A stretch of DNA of 64,000 nucleotides, taken from Harmothoe impar (lineage: Eukaryota > Annelida > Polychaeta > Phyllodocida > Polynoidae). The position numbers and the translations under genes are program-made. The first letter of the stretch is position 1. Each line of letters begins with the position of its first letter. The notes beneath the pieces were generated by a model that worked only from the letters and a program-made list of their open reading frames with translations, did no database searches and was not told the origin of the DNA. Location: contig OX381706.1 of the NCBI GenBank assembly GCA_947462335.1, positions 15,166,784 to 15,230,783 on the forward strand. The letters run 5' to 3'. This document shows positions 32,485-44,400 of this stretch, in pieces.

Positions 32485-32790
32485 CTTATCACTTTAACCA
32501 ATCAGCGACCAGATAATAAGACCCTTAGAGAGGCTCTGCCAATCAGAATCCAGCTAACAAGGCAATCTCAGGCGATCAGTCTCCTTCTAAGGAGGCACCT
32601 GACAAGATCAGTAAAGGAGCTCATGTGTGGGTCTCCAAGGTCAATTGTTGGTTCTCGAGGTGAGAATGGCAGCTCAGGTCTGAAGGTTAAAGGGTCAAAC
32701 TGGTGGCTCCACCTTGTGGTAAGGTCGGAGGCTGCTGAGTGGTTGGGTATCCTAAGGCTTTGATCATTAGCTGCACATAGACTGACTCCA
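32485..32790 (+). promoter_or_regulatory. CCAAT-containing conserved block, unit 3
   Basis: Third copy, with aaccaatcagcgaccaga, gccaatcagaatccagc and gttctcgaggtgagaatgg. Retention in all three units suggests either selection or recent duplication. Confidence 0.25.
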
Positions 32791-33827
32791 AGTCCTATTG
32801 TTAATGTTTTATTTTATACCCTTACAGAGAGGAGTACTATACGTAGTAACTGTGATGGACCTACATGCACATAAAGGGTGCAATAATTGTCTATATTTCT
32901 GATATTGTATAAATGCAACATTTGTGCATGAACAGCTATGCGAAATCAAAAAGATTGAAACAGTGTATCTGCATCATAATTATTTACAGTCAGACCTCAT
33001 TTAGGTGCTTTTGCAGGGACAGATTTATACATAAGCATAATATAAATATGATCCAATAATCTTGTTGATTCAACATCCGGCCATGTTTGTCTAAAACAGG
33101 GGTGGTCAATTTATTAAGGTCTGACTGTATCAAGGTGTTAATTACAGAAACAGTGAACAGAAACAAATCCAAAAGAAAAGCGAGCATAACTTCATACAGT
33201 GTGGGAATATTTTATTTGATACTCCTGTATTAAAGGATGGCATGATGCCTTAATGTCTCAACCTCATAAAGTTGACATGATCATGTTGATCAGGTTGAGA
33301 GCTGTTAGTGATAGATACAGTGCACAGAAATGGGTATAAAACTATACAGAAATATCACTTCATGCAGTGAGGGGTGGCAAGGTGAGTGGTGGACAGGTGC
33401 AGGTGGTGTGGGATGAATGTCAAGTAGAATATTTACACACAGAATGGGAGATGGGGCTGACTGATGTGTGGAGCAGGGAATGGACATTAGAGGCTGGAGT
33501 GAGGAGCTATAATCTGAGAACATGGCCTTATGGTCAAGGTGTAAGGAAGGTGGCACATTTAGATGCTGATTTAAGCCAGATTAGAGGCATTTTAAGATAG
33601 AAATTAGAAATGAGGAGGGGACTAGATATTTAGTTAGGGATTGGGATAGATGACTCAAGTGTTTTATATCATTCTGCCATTATAATGGAACCTCAGGGTA
33701 GCTGACCAGGCCCTATGGTCAGCTACTACCACTTTCTACCTCTGAGCGGAGGGGCTGATGATGAATATTGGTCCGGAAATAAGGATAATTTTGGAAGTGT
33801 TGAAAGGGATTTGGGCTCGGGAACTTA

Positions 33828-34085
33828 GGGAATGGTTATTTTGATAACACATGCGGTTGGTGGATTTAGGGGGGGGGGACCAACAAAATTTGAACCAAAA
33901 GAATTTGGGCCCCTCTTGAGGGGGGGGGGGGGGACCAAAAGAATTGCACCCCTTTTTAGCAAAAAAAAAAGCCCAATAGTGTAAACGGGTCTTCCCTGAT
34001 TAATTTCGACCTGTCTGGGGGCCAAAAGAATTTCAGCCCACTTGCAACCAACTCTCCCGCCTGTTGTTAAAAAATGACCACTCCC
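33828..34085. mobile_element. Harbinger-like MITE with G-rich core, copy 2
   Basis: Left end gggaatggttattttgataa and right end ttaaaaaatgaccactccc, flanked by TTA at 33,825-33,827 and 34,086-34,088. The core again has ggggggaccaa phrases and long G and A homopolymers. Confidence 0.75.
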
Positions 34086-34363
34086 TTAGGGCTTAAATGG
34101 GTGTGGTGGTTCTAGGTCAGTAGGCAGGTGTAGGGTTCTGTGTTTATCCCTACATAAATAGCCTCAGTCTGACATCAAGGCCGGCTTTAGTCTCTGAGAT
34201 ATGGCCGCAGAGCCTGACCTACAACCCCACCCACCTACAACCACCACATTCACCGACTTTAACTGACCTTCAACTTGGTAAAACCCATACGTTTACTACC
34301 TCATTCAGTCCTGCTCAGACCCTTATTTCCCCCTCACACTAGTTAGCAGCCCCCATAACCCTC

Positions 34364-34597
34364 TTTAACCCTTTAAGGGTGGCATAATGCATAAATGCAT
34401 CATGCCCTTGGTTGTCATGATGCATGAATGCAGCCCTTGTCATTGCTGCTTCATGCCGATCCTATGGGGTTGAGACACTGCCGAAGGGTTGTCATGATGC
34501 ACCAATGCAGTGCCGGTGAATTATTTTCCAGGGCTCCATTGGTGCATCATGATGACCAATGTCATGTTTTAATGACATGCCAGACTTTAAGGGTTAA
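34364..34597. mobile_element. TGATGCA-family palindromic MITE
   Basis: Ends ttaaccctttaagggtggca and ccagactttaagggttaa are inverted; the interior hairpins are as in the other copies. Confidence 0.75.
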
Positions 34598-34792
34598 TGG
34601 ACACCCTTTTTAATGGACATCCTCTAACACCTTCCTACTCTACTTTCCCAGCACTTGCTCAAAGAGGGACACCAAGATAAACCAGAAGCTACGCTAAGCC
34701 AATTTTATGTATTAAATGTTAAGTTGAACCAGTGCAAACGGCCATAGATAACCTCCGGTACATGGCTTAAATAGGAATCTTCTTAACCCATT

Positions 34793-35025
34793 AATGACAG
34801 CATGATACCTTAATGCATCATGCTCTTTGTCATCATGATACATGAATGCAGCCCTGGTGAGTAACTCGACGGGGCTGCATTCAAGCATCATACTGACCCT
34901 GTGGGATTTAGACACCCCCAAAGGCTCGGCATGATGTACTGATGCAGCCCTGGTGAGTAACTCGCCAGTGCTTCATCGTGACGACAAATGTCATCTTTTA
35001 GTGACATCCATCCTTAAAGGGTTAA
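34793..35025. mobile_element. TGATGCA-family palindromic MITE
   Basis: Starts ttaacccattaatgacagca and ends catccttaaagggttaa, only 195 bp after the previous copy in the same orientation. Pairs of copies so close suggest either a target preference or duplication of a composite. Confidence 0.75.
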
Positions 35026-35559
35026 GTAACCCAGCCATGTTGGATGGTAAGGAGCATGAGTAAAGAACTCTTCTACTCATGTGTGATCAAAGCATGAAGC
35101 GTGGAGGTTAAAATCCCACACCCATATCTCCCCTCCATATCAGCACCCAAGGGGCAACTCAGCACTTTAACGGCAGTTTATGGCGGCAATAAGGATATTG
35201 ATCCTCTGTATCAGGTCGTGTTTCTTTAAGCTTTACAATAAAACTGCCAAGTGCCTTGATGTAACAGTTTATAAAATGCAAACAGCGGAAGAATTTGTTC
35301 CTGATGCTTCTTTCTCCATATTCCAGATGCTGTTTTTCTACTGCACATTGTACTTTCCGCTCATTCCTTGTACTATAAGTACAAAGTGAATCTGTCATGT
35401 GTTGTATAATTGCAGTCAAGTTGTATTTCTGTCTTTGCAGCAGTGCACCCCTTCAATTGTCTACACAGCCTCTGTTTGCACACATCCAATCTACTGCGAT
35501 TGACAATAAATTTCACTTACATTTTATGCCGTTTCTTTACCCACAGTGCCCTATACTAA

Positions 35560-35775
35560 CATAAATCTCTGTGTATAAGCCTAACTGGCGTATAACCCGC
35601 ATCCCCCAACTGTGAAAAATCCTATAAGCCTAATAGGAGGTTGAAAATGGCTAATTTGGTACTCTAGTATATTTATAAAAGCTATTGTATGAACCGCACC
35701 TTATATTATAGGCATTTTGGTATCAAATGAAAGCTGAATCTGACTCGTGCTCAATCCGCGGCTTCAACACTATAA
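35560..35775. mobile_element. Partial ACCTCGCGTATAAGC-family MITE
   Basis: Contains gtgtataagcctaactggcg, cgtataacccgcatccccca and aaagctgaatctgactcgtg, matching inner parts of the copies at 45,116 and 48,433. The ends are eroded. Confidence 0.45.
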
Positions 35776-37130
35776 TTCCCAGTACTTTCATAGGGCCTAG
35801 TGAGTTGTCATGTTAAATGTCATAAACTCCTTCCCTTTTTTGGCCATCCCCTAACCCATAACGCTATATACTACTTACACTTCGAGCCATCTCCCAGCCT
35901 ACAATTCCATATACTACTTCAATTCCATATACTACTTCCCTAGTTTGTCACTCACTCAACCTTAATTCCCAGTACTGCTATTTACATGCCTTCTGTACCA
36001 AATGTACAACATCAATTTTTGTATGCTTCATTCTTTCTTACAATACTGTCTATGGAACAGCAATAGATACTCGTATTTCCATACTGCTCCCTCCCTTTCC
36101 TATGTTAGGGTAGGTGATAGTTTTACTATAGGACAAGGTTACCCAAAATAGAACCGATCTATTAAACTCTGACACAGACACTATTGTTATTAACTGAGGA
36201 GGATTACGTTCAGAGTAAAACACATTTCCTGACGGTATCTTCATTCTATCATTCGATCCATGAACACTACCAGCCCACTGGCATTGTCGGCCATCTTGTT
36301 TCTAATGGAAGTTGCCAATTTAGTCCTACAGAGGCTCGGATTAGGGGGAGTCTAATTAAAGTAGCCCTATCAGGTAATTAATTACTTCATAGGAGATTAA
36401 GACCGCTATCAAATTGTATGTGTTCACTAGTCGCGATGAGTCTACGCCCTTTAGAGGTGTATAGGGACATAGAGTTTAGTATTGTCTAGGACAAGATGAA
36501 ATATCTTCATATCATTATAATAGAATGTAATATAGTGTTTAAAACAATGTAGTATTAAAAAGATAGCCATTAAGCACAAATTATTTGATATAGGCCTACT
36601 AGTCAGCAAGGAACATAAGGAAGGCCCGAATGGCTGACCCGAAGTTGCCATCGTTCGGTGTTCAGCTATATTATGCTTTTGATGATATTATGCTGTTAAG
36701 CTGTTTATAAGTGAGATAACCCTATCCTCCATGCAGCCAGTTTTACTGAACATCCCACCATCCTTTAGGTAAACACATGATTAATTTAATTAATCCACAG
36801 TCACCACCATAGAATATCACCAAGGAGCTCCTGAAAACGGGATTCCCTCTATAAAGTCCTCATATACGCGCAGGTCCCTGTTTAAGTATAGGGAGTAGCG
36901 ACGCAATATACATAGAATGGGCGAGGGCGAAATATGTATTAAATTCCATTATTACATTGCCTTTGCAGGCTTAGATAAGTAATATCCATTACATGTATTA
37001 CTTATAGCAGACCCCTTAGGAAGATTGCCTTTACCACATACTTGGATTTTGCTTTACTTAATCCCCTTGAAGATGGCTAATTCTATATTGCACTTTGATA
37101 CTTATAGTATTAGCTCGGCCTTACCCCTAA

Positions 37131-37406
37131 GGGAGGGGTCATTTTTTTAACAACAGGGGGGGGGGGGGTGCATTCTGGGGGGACCAAAAAACTTTGGACC
37201 CCTTGAAACGTGGGGACCAAGAAATTCGGACCCCTCCTGAGGGGGGGGACTAAAGAAATTGAACGCCTTTTTTGAGAAGGCCAGCGCATTACTGTAGTTC
37301 AAAGGGGTTGACTGAACAAATGTTGGCAGGGGTATAAAAAAACCTCTGACCCCCTTGCGCGAAAATCCACCAACCCATCCCCCTGTTGTTAAAAAATGAC
37401 CACTCC
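37131..37406. mobile_element. Harbinger-like MITE with G-rich core, copy 3
   Basis: Left end gggaggggtcattttttta, right end gttaaaaaatgaccactcc, flanked by TAA at 37,128-37,130 and 37,407-37,409. The core is similar to the copy at 11,850. Confidence 0.75.
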
Positions 37407-37635
37407 TAACAACCTTCTGCCAGTCTATATGTAATCTTAGCTTCATTTCCTGCTGGTAGATTTCCCAGTGGAGATAGCTGGGGTTTTAATCAGTTTTGTT
37501 AGTTTTTTCTTATATTCGATGTCTCGTTGGAGATTGTCACCGTCTTAAAAACGATGTCTGGACGAGGTGATCATGGTATAGGTACTTCATCTATATGATA
37601 GCAAGTGCTGTAGATTATTTCCTAAGACTTGTTAG

Positions 37636-37827
37636 CTCTTTAAGGACGGCATAATGCCTGAATGGCCTTGGTCAGCATAATGCCTTAATGGCCTTGGTCA
37701 ACATAATGCATGAATGCAGCCCAGCGAGTAACTGGCCAGTGCTGCATTCAAGCACCATACCAACCCTACACGGTTGAGACACTCCTGAAAGGTCAGTATG
37801 CTGCACCAATGCAGCAATGGCGAGTTA
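37636..37827. mobile_element. TGATGCA-family MITE, interrupted on the right
   Basis: Begins ctctttaaggacggcataat and carries the central words to gcaccaatgcagcaatggcg, where the next MITE takes over. The missing right third suggests insertion into it. Confidence 0.55.
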
Positions 37828-38074
37828 CTTTTTTTAAAGTTGTGTTTGAGTTACCTCACCCTACCTAGCAAAAGAGGGCCGGCCCTAGAAATCTTTATCC
37901 AATTACAAAAAAAAATGATTATACTTTCGGCCATTTTGAGTCAATTTCATAGTCCACAAGTTGATGCTTCCATTGGCGAGTCGGCGCAAAAGTTGAATTT
38001 TGGGTACTTTTCAGTCAAAGTAAAAAAAAGACTTAAGACCGTGTAACCTGAAACCCACCTTCTTTTTTTGGCCT
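37828..38074. mobile_element. GGCC-ended MITE (acctgaacacaac family)
   Basis: The left arm aaagttgtgtttgagttacc pairs with the right arm gtaacctgaaacccac, which is followed by tttttttggcc. It sits where the preceding TGATGCA MITE stops. Confidence 0.5.
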
Positions 38075-38404
38075 TATCATTGCATAATGCAATTCTCATA
38101 TCAAAGTCTCTCCGCATCATGGAAGTAATGCGCAGACACAGACCTAAAAACTGAAAGTCCAATGAGTAAGCCCTTTGACTGGATTTAATCTGTGTGTCTG
38201 AAGTCTCCCAAGGCAAACGCCAGCACCAGGATTTTAACCTAAGCTGATCTCTGCTTAATTTCTCATTTGGGATTACTCCTTTCATCTTTGATGGATCCTT
38301 AAGGCCTGATTATCTTTTAAGAGTTCTGATGAGTGAAATGAATTCAGTTTTTTCTAATTCTGAGGTTTCTTTTCATCTGATTAAACACGGTTAGTGAACA
38401 CATA

Positions 38405-38450
38405 ATGTTCCTTTTAGTTCCATGGTTGTTCTTGTTACTCCTTGGGTCAG
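38405..38450 (+). CDS. Exon 1: signal peptide
   Basis: ATG opens MFLLVPWLFLLLLGS, a short hydrophobic stretch typical of a signal peptide core, and ends at tcag|gtaaat with one base of the next codon. That phase 1 end joins exactly to the phase 1 acceptor at 41,297, giving GSGQNKV, a plausible cleavage region. The intron is 2.85 kb and filled with MITEs. No TATA box was noted upstream. Additional small exons in this intron are possible. Confidence 0.7.
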
Positions 38451-41400
38451 GTAAATATTTATCAAAAAGTTTTTTGAAGGAATGGAAGTCCTTAAGAAGA
38501 ACATAATAATAATTTTTTTAAATACATCTGACTATGGACACCCACAACTATAGAAGTGTACAATATATCTCTGGTCTCACAAAGATCCCCACCCATACTG
38601 AAAACTGAACACTCTCCTTCTTTGGAGATACATTCAGCAGCCGGAAGCAGGGGCCCAGGGGGACGCTGGGAAGATGTCAGAGTGGACATCCGGGTACGTT
38701 TCTATGCACGTCACGTGACGATGTGTTTACATTCACTCAGGCTGGCCGCGTGCTGCGGGGGTTAAACTGCCGCGTCCACCACTCACCACCCCTCCTGCTG
38801 TTTTCTGTAACCCTCTAAGGACGGCATGATGCATTAATGTATCATGTGTTTGGTCGTCATGATGCATGAATGCAGTGCTGGCGAGTAACTCGACAATGCT
38901 GCATTCAAGCATCGTGACAATCCTACAGGGTTGAGACACTCCCAAATGGTCGGCATGATGCACCAATGCAGCCCTGGTGAGTAATCATAACGACCAATGT
39001 CATATTTTAGCGACATGCCGTCCTTAAAGAGTTAAGGACCACAGAGTGCTTTAATGTCCTTGATCAGCAGACTGCAGCCCGGGCAAGTAACTCTCCCAGT
39101 GTTGCATTGGTGCATTATGCTTACCCTTCGAGAGTATGTCAGCCTTGTAGGGTCAGCATGATGCTTGACTGCAGTACTGGCGAGTTACGGTACTCGTCAA
39201 GGCTGCATTCATGCATTACACCAACAAAGGGCCAAGCGCATTAAAGCATTATGTCACCCTTAAAGGGCTAACCTGCCCCCCTGCTGTTTTCTTATAGGAG
39301 GCTTTCCAATATTTCCTCAAGCAGCAAATCTCATGTAAGGTTGATTAGGCCTGATTGGGTGCTATTCTACAGCCTCCGCAGGGGCGGTGTGTTTTGTATA
39401 CTAACAAGCTCACTCTCCTCCTCTTGTTTTGGACTGGTCAATTGTACCTCTGCCCCAACCAATTTTTTTGGACTGAAATATTTCAAGGTTTCTCAGACTT
39501 AAAATCGGAACACACAGAAAAAATCAATTAGAGGTGGAACTAACTAATTCTGTCATTTAAAAAAACTACCAGTCTTCATTGTGATCTATATTCTTTATTT
39601 CCTCGCTCTCCTCCTCTTCTTTTGGACTGGTCAAGTCTATTTCTGCCCCAACCTACCGTTTTAAACAGCAGAAATTTGTCATTTAGAAAGCTACCATGGA
39701 GGGAAATAGACCACAACGGTGGTGATCTCTGTGGTGTTGTTAGGAGGTACGAACAGAAGCCTCTGTGCTGCAGTTTTCTACCCTCCACATACAGGAGAGT
39801 TCTACCTTGGGACCAAGATGAATGGGAGTACAAGGGTGTAGGAGACTGGCAGGCGGTGGTCCGGTATAAGACCAGAAACTTCTTAGTATTGCAGGGATAG
39901 AGATTTAATATAGCCTTCTTCTTCCCCTAGAATATTCTCTGGAAAGCCATAATTATGTATTGCCAAAAGGGCCTGGATATCATCATTGGACTGATCTTCA
40001 CCTGAGCTATATTCAGATGCAAAGGGTTTAAACTCCTCAAAAGGGATGAGATATACGTTCTATGCACACAATTGAATTGAAATCCACAAACGCTGCATAT
40101 GCACCCTTATTGAGACACAGTGCCATCTGTGCCATTAGATTTCTCAAATAGAAACTCTCCCTCAAAAGTTGACCCTTTAGTGACGACAAAGTGCACCAAG
40201 GCTTCATTTCTCTGGTACCAACACAACGCCAGATGTAGCTCACCAGCACAACAGCCATGTATCATGCCGACCCTTAAGGAGTGCATCAACCCCACATGCT
40301 TGGCACAATATCGATGCATGAAAGCATCACCGGTGAGTTGCTCACTAGTGCTGCATTCATGCATCATATAGCCTACCAACACACGGACACTCTGCTTTTC
40401 TTAAAGGGCTATCCCTTAGTTAGTGGAGCCCTGGGTTTTCTCAAGCATACTATATTAGCAGAGGTTCAGGTTTCTGGGGCACGTGCTCCTGTAGTGGGTT
40501 ATTTTATGTCAGCAACTGCCTCTAGCTAAAGGCAGTATTCCACTGAAGGAATCGGCTGTCATTCTGTTTGTCGGATGAAATTCTCCCATAAGTTTAACAT
40601 TATAGACTGTTATCGGATGACCAAATTTCGGCCGACCGACGTTGGTGGAATACATGCTAAAGGCCAACAAAAGGTTTGTTTCAGGTCATTCGACTGACCC
40701 TATCAAAACAGGGCCGATCCTAAGTTTTCTATGCAATTTTGAAGAAATGTTCATATTTTTATCCATTTTTGGTCAATTTTAGGATCTTAGGAGAAGCTGG
40801 CTAGTACTTTCATGTTTTAAAAAATATTTTAAAATCCGACCTACCGACCCTTCATCTTCTTCCCATGTCACCTGAAACATACCTTATTTTTTTGGCCTAA
40901 GAGGAAAGTTGAAACGAGCTCAGTACTGATAAGAAACATATCTTAAGACTAATTCAGAGGCTGTTCAAATAGCCTTTTGCTATTTTCTTTATTCCCTAGC
41001 ATAATCGAAGGATTATTGTCTACTATGCAGTGAACTTTATGATTGTAGAATGTCCATCCTGTACCTCTAGAATGAATGATAAACGTATCATCTAGAGCTA
41101 TACAAGAACAACAAGTACTTTTTTGGTTCAGTGAGCACTAAACTTAAATGGCTCTCATTGTCTTATACTACACTCAGTCCACTCGTCTTATTAATCCAAG
41201 TGGAAAAATATAGAAACTATATACTTCTGCCTATATGTTACAGTTTAAGATTATGTCGGATGTTCTGACCGTGTTCTTCGTGTTTGTGTGTTGCAGGTCA
41301 GAACAAGGTGGCGCGTATCGTCAACACACGACAGAACATCTCCACCCGGATAGGGCACAACATCAGCCTCAGCTGTGAGGTGGAGAACACAGAGAACAGA

Positions 41401-44400
41401 CCCGTAAGACACCTTCAATTCTCTTCCAGCCGCCTCTATGATAGTTTTACTCCCCAGAATATGCACGACCAATCTAGCTCACGCGGCTGCACAAACAAAC
41501 TTTTTGAGTGAGTCTTACCCCAATCCTACTGAAGTCTCACAACCGGAAAGTCTTAATATAGATGCCCCCAACCTCGATTCCCCCCCTTTTGTAATAGCGG
41601 AACCCCAGTTAAATTCCTTTTAAGGGTTTTTGAAGACATATTTTAGACTACACATGAACTGTGTCCTGGTATGTTTAAGACTAAAATTTACGTAAGATTT
41701 CATTAAGACTCACTTAAAACGTTTGTCCATGCACATGCGTGACCTAGGTGCCATCTGCCCGGAATACAGCAGATTGAGGCCCAAGAACCAGCATTATTGA
41801 TATATGGGTTTCTATTGAGGTGGATACGAGAATTGGTATTTGTGAAAAACGTTTTCAATGGTTGTAATTTCCATTCATATGGTACCATAATAACAGGTCA
41901 TGCCTGCCTAAAATACTTATTTGTGGTGCTCAGGATAATATTATTTGATACCAAAAATGTCCTCTTTATAGTGTATTCTTGCACAGGCTGTTTTTGACCA
42001 GGTAGTGCATTATTGCATCAACACCATCTTATTTGTATTTCTCAGGTCCAATGGTGGTTTGTAGAACACAACTTACAGATCTCCAGTGACCAAACCATCC
42101 TTACCGCCTCAAAGTTCCAGGGCCACTATACAATAATAAGGCCGCAAGGTAAGAGACCCGGATTGGGACAGGAATCAATGAAGCTGTAAAAGTATAATCA
42201 TATGAACAATCAGGCCTGGAGCCTTTTTCTCTTTGGTAATCGCGGGTAAAATTGTCTTTTTACACGAACTTTCATGAGTGCAGAAATACAATCATACTCG
42301 TGAGGTCTGCTCTTTCACCTAGCTGCGACGTAACAATAAGCAAGAAATACAAACATAATGAGTCCTCAAACGTGCTCATTACCCCAGTATTTCTACTTGA
42401 AAACGTGCTCGTTTCTAAAGAGAAAAAGGCATTGGTGTAGTCATTTGCTTCATGGGAAAGAAAGGAATGTGCAATGAGTTTTATTCTTCAGTCATGATAA
42501 GCCAAGATATTATTTATTCTACACCCGAAATACTTATGTCATTGCAGTTCGCAGAATATCCTAGTGATTATTTATGAAGTTATTCAATGTTGATTAATTC
42601 CTGAATGAAAAAGATTATATCATAATCATGTAGTACTATTTTATGTGGCTATGTTTGTGAATGTCACTGCATGGATGAGGGCATTTAAGCTAAGATTGAA
42701 CTTCTTTAGGTCCGACTTTCAGCATCTTTAATTTCAATAAAATGTCACTTATGGCCCCTTAAATTACCTTTCTATGACATTTCTATGACATTTGCTTAAC
42801 TAAAAGCTGCTTAAAGAGTGACTTTAAGCAACAAAAAGTTTGCTTGAATGTCAACGTGTATGCAGCGTATGAAACTGTGTTGTGTTGCAGGGCCTGTCTT
42901 TAATGTCCAGTATATATACTCTTCTAGCTCATACAGATAATCCCATTGCTACCTTTCCCTTTAACCAGGTGGAGACTACGCCCACTGGAATTTACAGATA
43001 GCGCCAGTCCGTAGCGGCGACTCGGGGCACTACAAGTGTCAGATAGAGGGCAGCGCGGCCGCCATCATCAGCTCTGTCTACATAGAGAGTAAGTGGACCA
43101 CTTTACATAAAGCTTACTGTACATGGTACCTAAAGGCCACATTACATGTTACTGTAAATGTAGATATTTTCGCGGGTATAAATTTCCGCAGATTTGCTGA
43201 TAAATGCAATTTCGCTGTGATTTAAATTCACGGATGTTGACAGGCGGTAGTTTCAGAGCTATATTGGATCAATTTTCGCTCTGTACATATTTTCGCGGAT
43301 TTGAAAACCTGCGAAACCGCGAAAATATGTATAGCGCGAAATATAATACGTTTACAGTATATAAAAATTTTATTTTCGAAAAATCGACCCAGTATGTTGA
43401 TCAAATCCATATGTTTCCCTACCCACATATCTAATCCATTCTTATTCCCTAATATTTTGTTCAAATTAGATATTATTGCTCAATCATGGTCAATATGTTG
43501 AATAAAAATGTGCACAATTTTATTCACCCCATTGAAATACATTGTAAGAGACCATGACTAAGTCCCTTCTGAGCTCTTAAGGCCGATAATGAGATAGCAT
43601 TAGATATTACATAGTTACAGTGCTTTAGAAGTTGAAAAAATCGGATAAAGCCACTTTAAGACCACTTTACATAGTCCTTACATCCCCACTTTACATAGAC
43701 CTACTCCCTGAAGCCCACTTTAAGCATCACTGTACTAAGTCCCTAAAGTCCCCAATGCAAACTTTACACACTCCCGACTTGGCACAGGTCCTAGAGCATA
43801 CTTTATATTCATCAAACATTGATTAATTTATTTTACCTTTACAGATGACCCGAATGCAGTACAACGTCCTACAACGTTACCCACAGCAGACTTTACAGGT
43901 ATGCCAGGTTTCTCATTAATAAATGAGTATAACATGAAAGGTATAGGACATAAGATCATAATGCAACATATAATCTTCAACAGAAAGATAGGGACACCAT
44001 GCATCGACATACAAGACAGTAACTAATCAAATATTCCTAACATCAACCAAACATGCATTTGGCAATATATCTTTTTTAGATTAAGGCATAAGAGGCTATA
44101 ATATTTTGGTTCCATTCTAGATATGTGAGTAAGCATACCTGCGGGTATACCAATTTAGCCACCAGGGCCTAAAATGGAAAATATGCTTAGTATCGCTCAA
44201 AAAATTGCTTTTTTGCATGGTGAAACATTTTTGAGCCATTCCTCAAAAACTAGAACTGATATCCTCTAATGTAACATATCACTGGAAAGCACATGACATC
44301 AGTATTAGAGTTGACCTTTTCCTTTAAAGGACCTCTTTACGTTATTTGTACACATGTGAACCTTGTATATTTCAGAATGTTGCCAGCAGGAGAATGTATC

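Larger units (their letters stand above)
30269..37000. repeat. Tandem array unit 3
   Basis: Contains the same ordered blocks as units 1 and 2 up to about 36,370; the closing blocks near 11.6 and 18.6 kb of the other units are not recognisable, so the right edge (about 37 kb) is approximate. It keeps the 7.26-7.70 kb block of unit 1 (here 33,310-33,600). Confidence 0.6.

Noticed and set aside
14946..32763. Similar ORFs across the CCAAT block of units 2 and 3 as a duplicated gene
   Set aside because: The frame shifts between the copies after about 50 residues and the first copy lacks an equivalent ORF.
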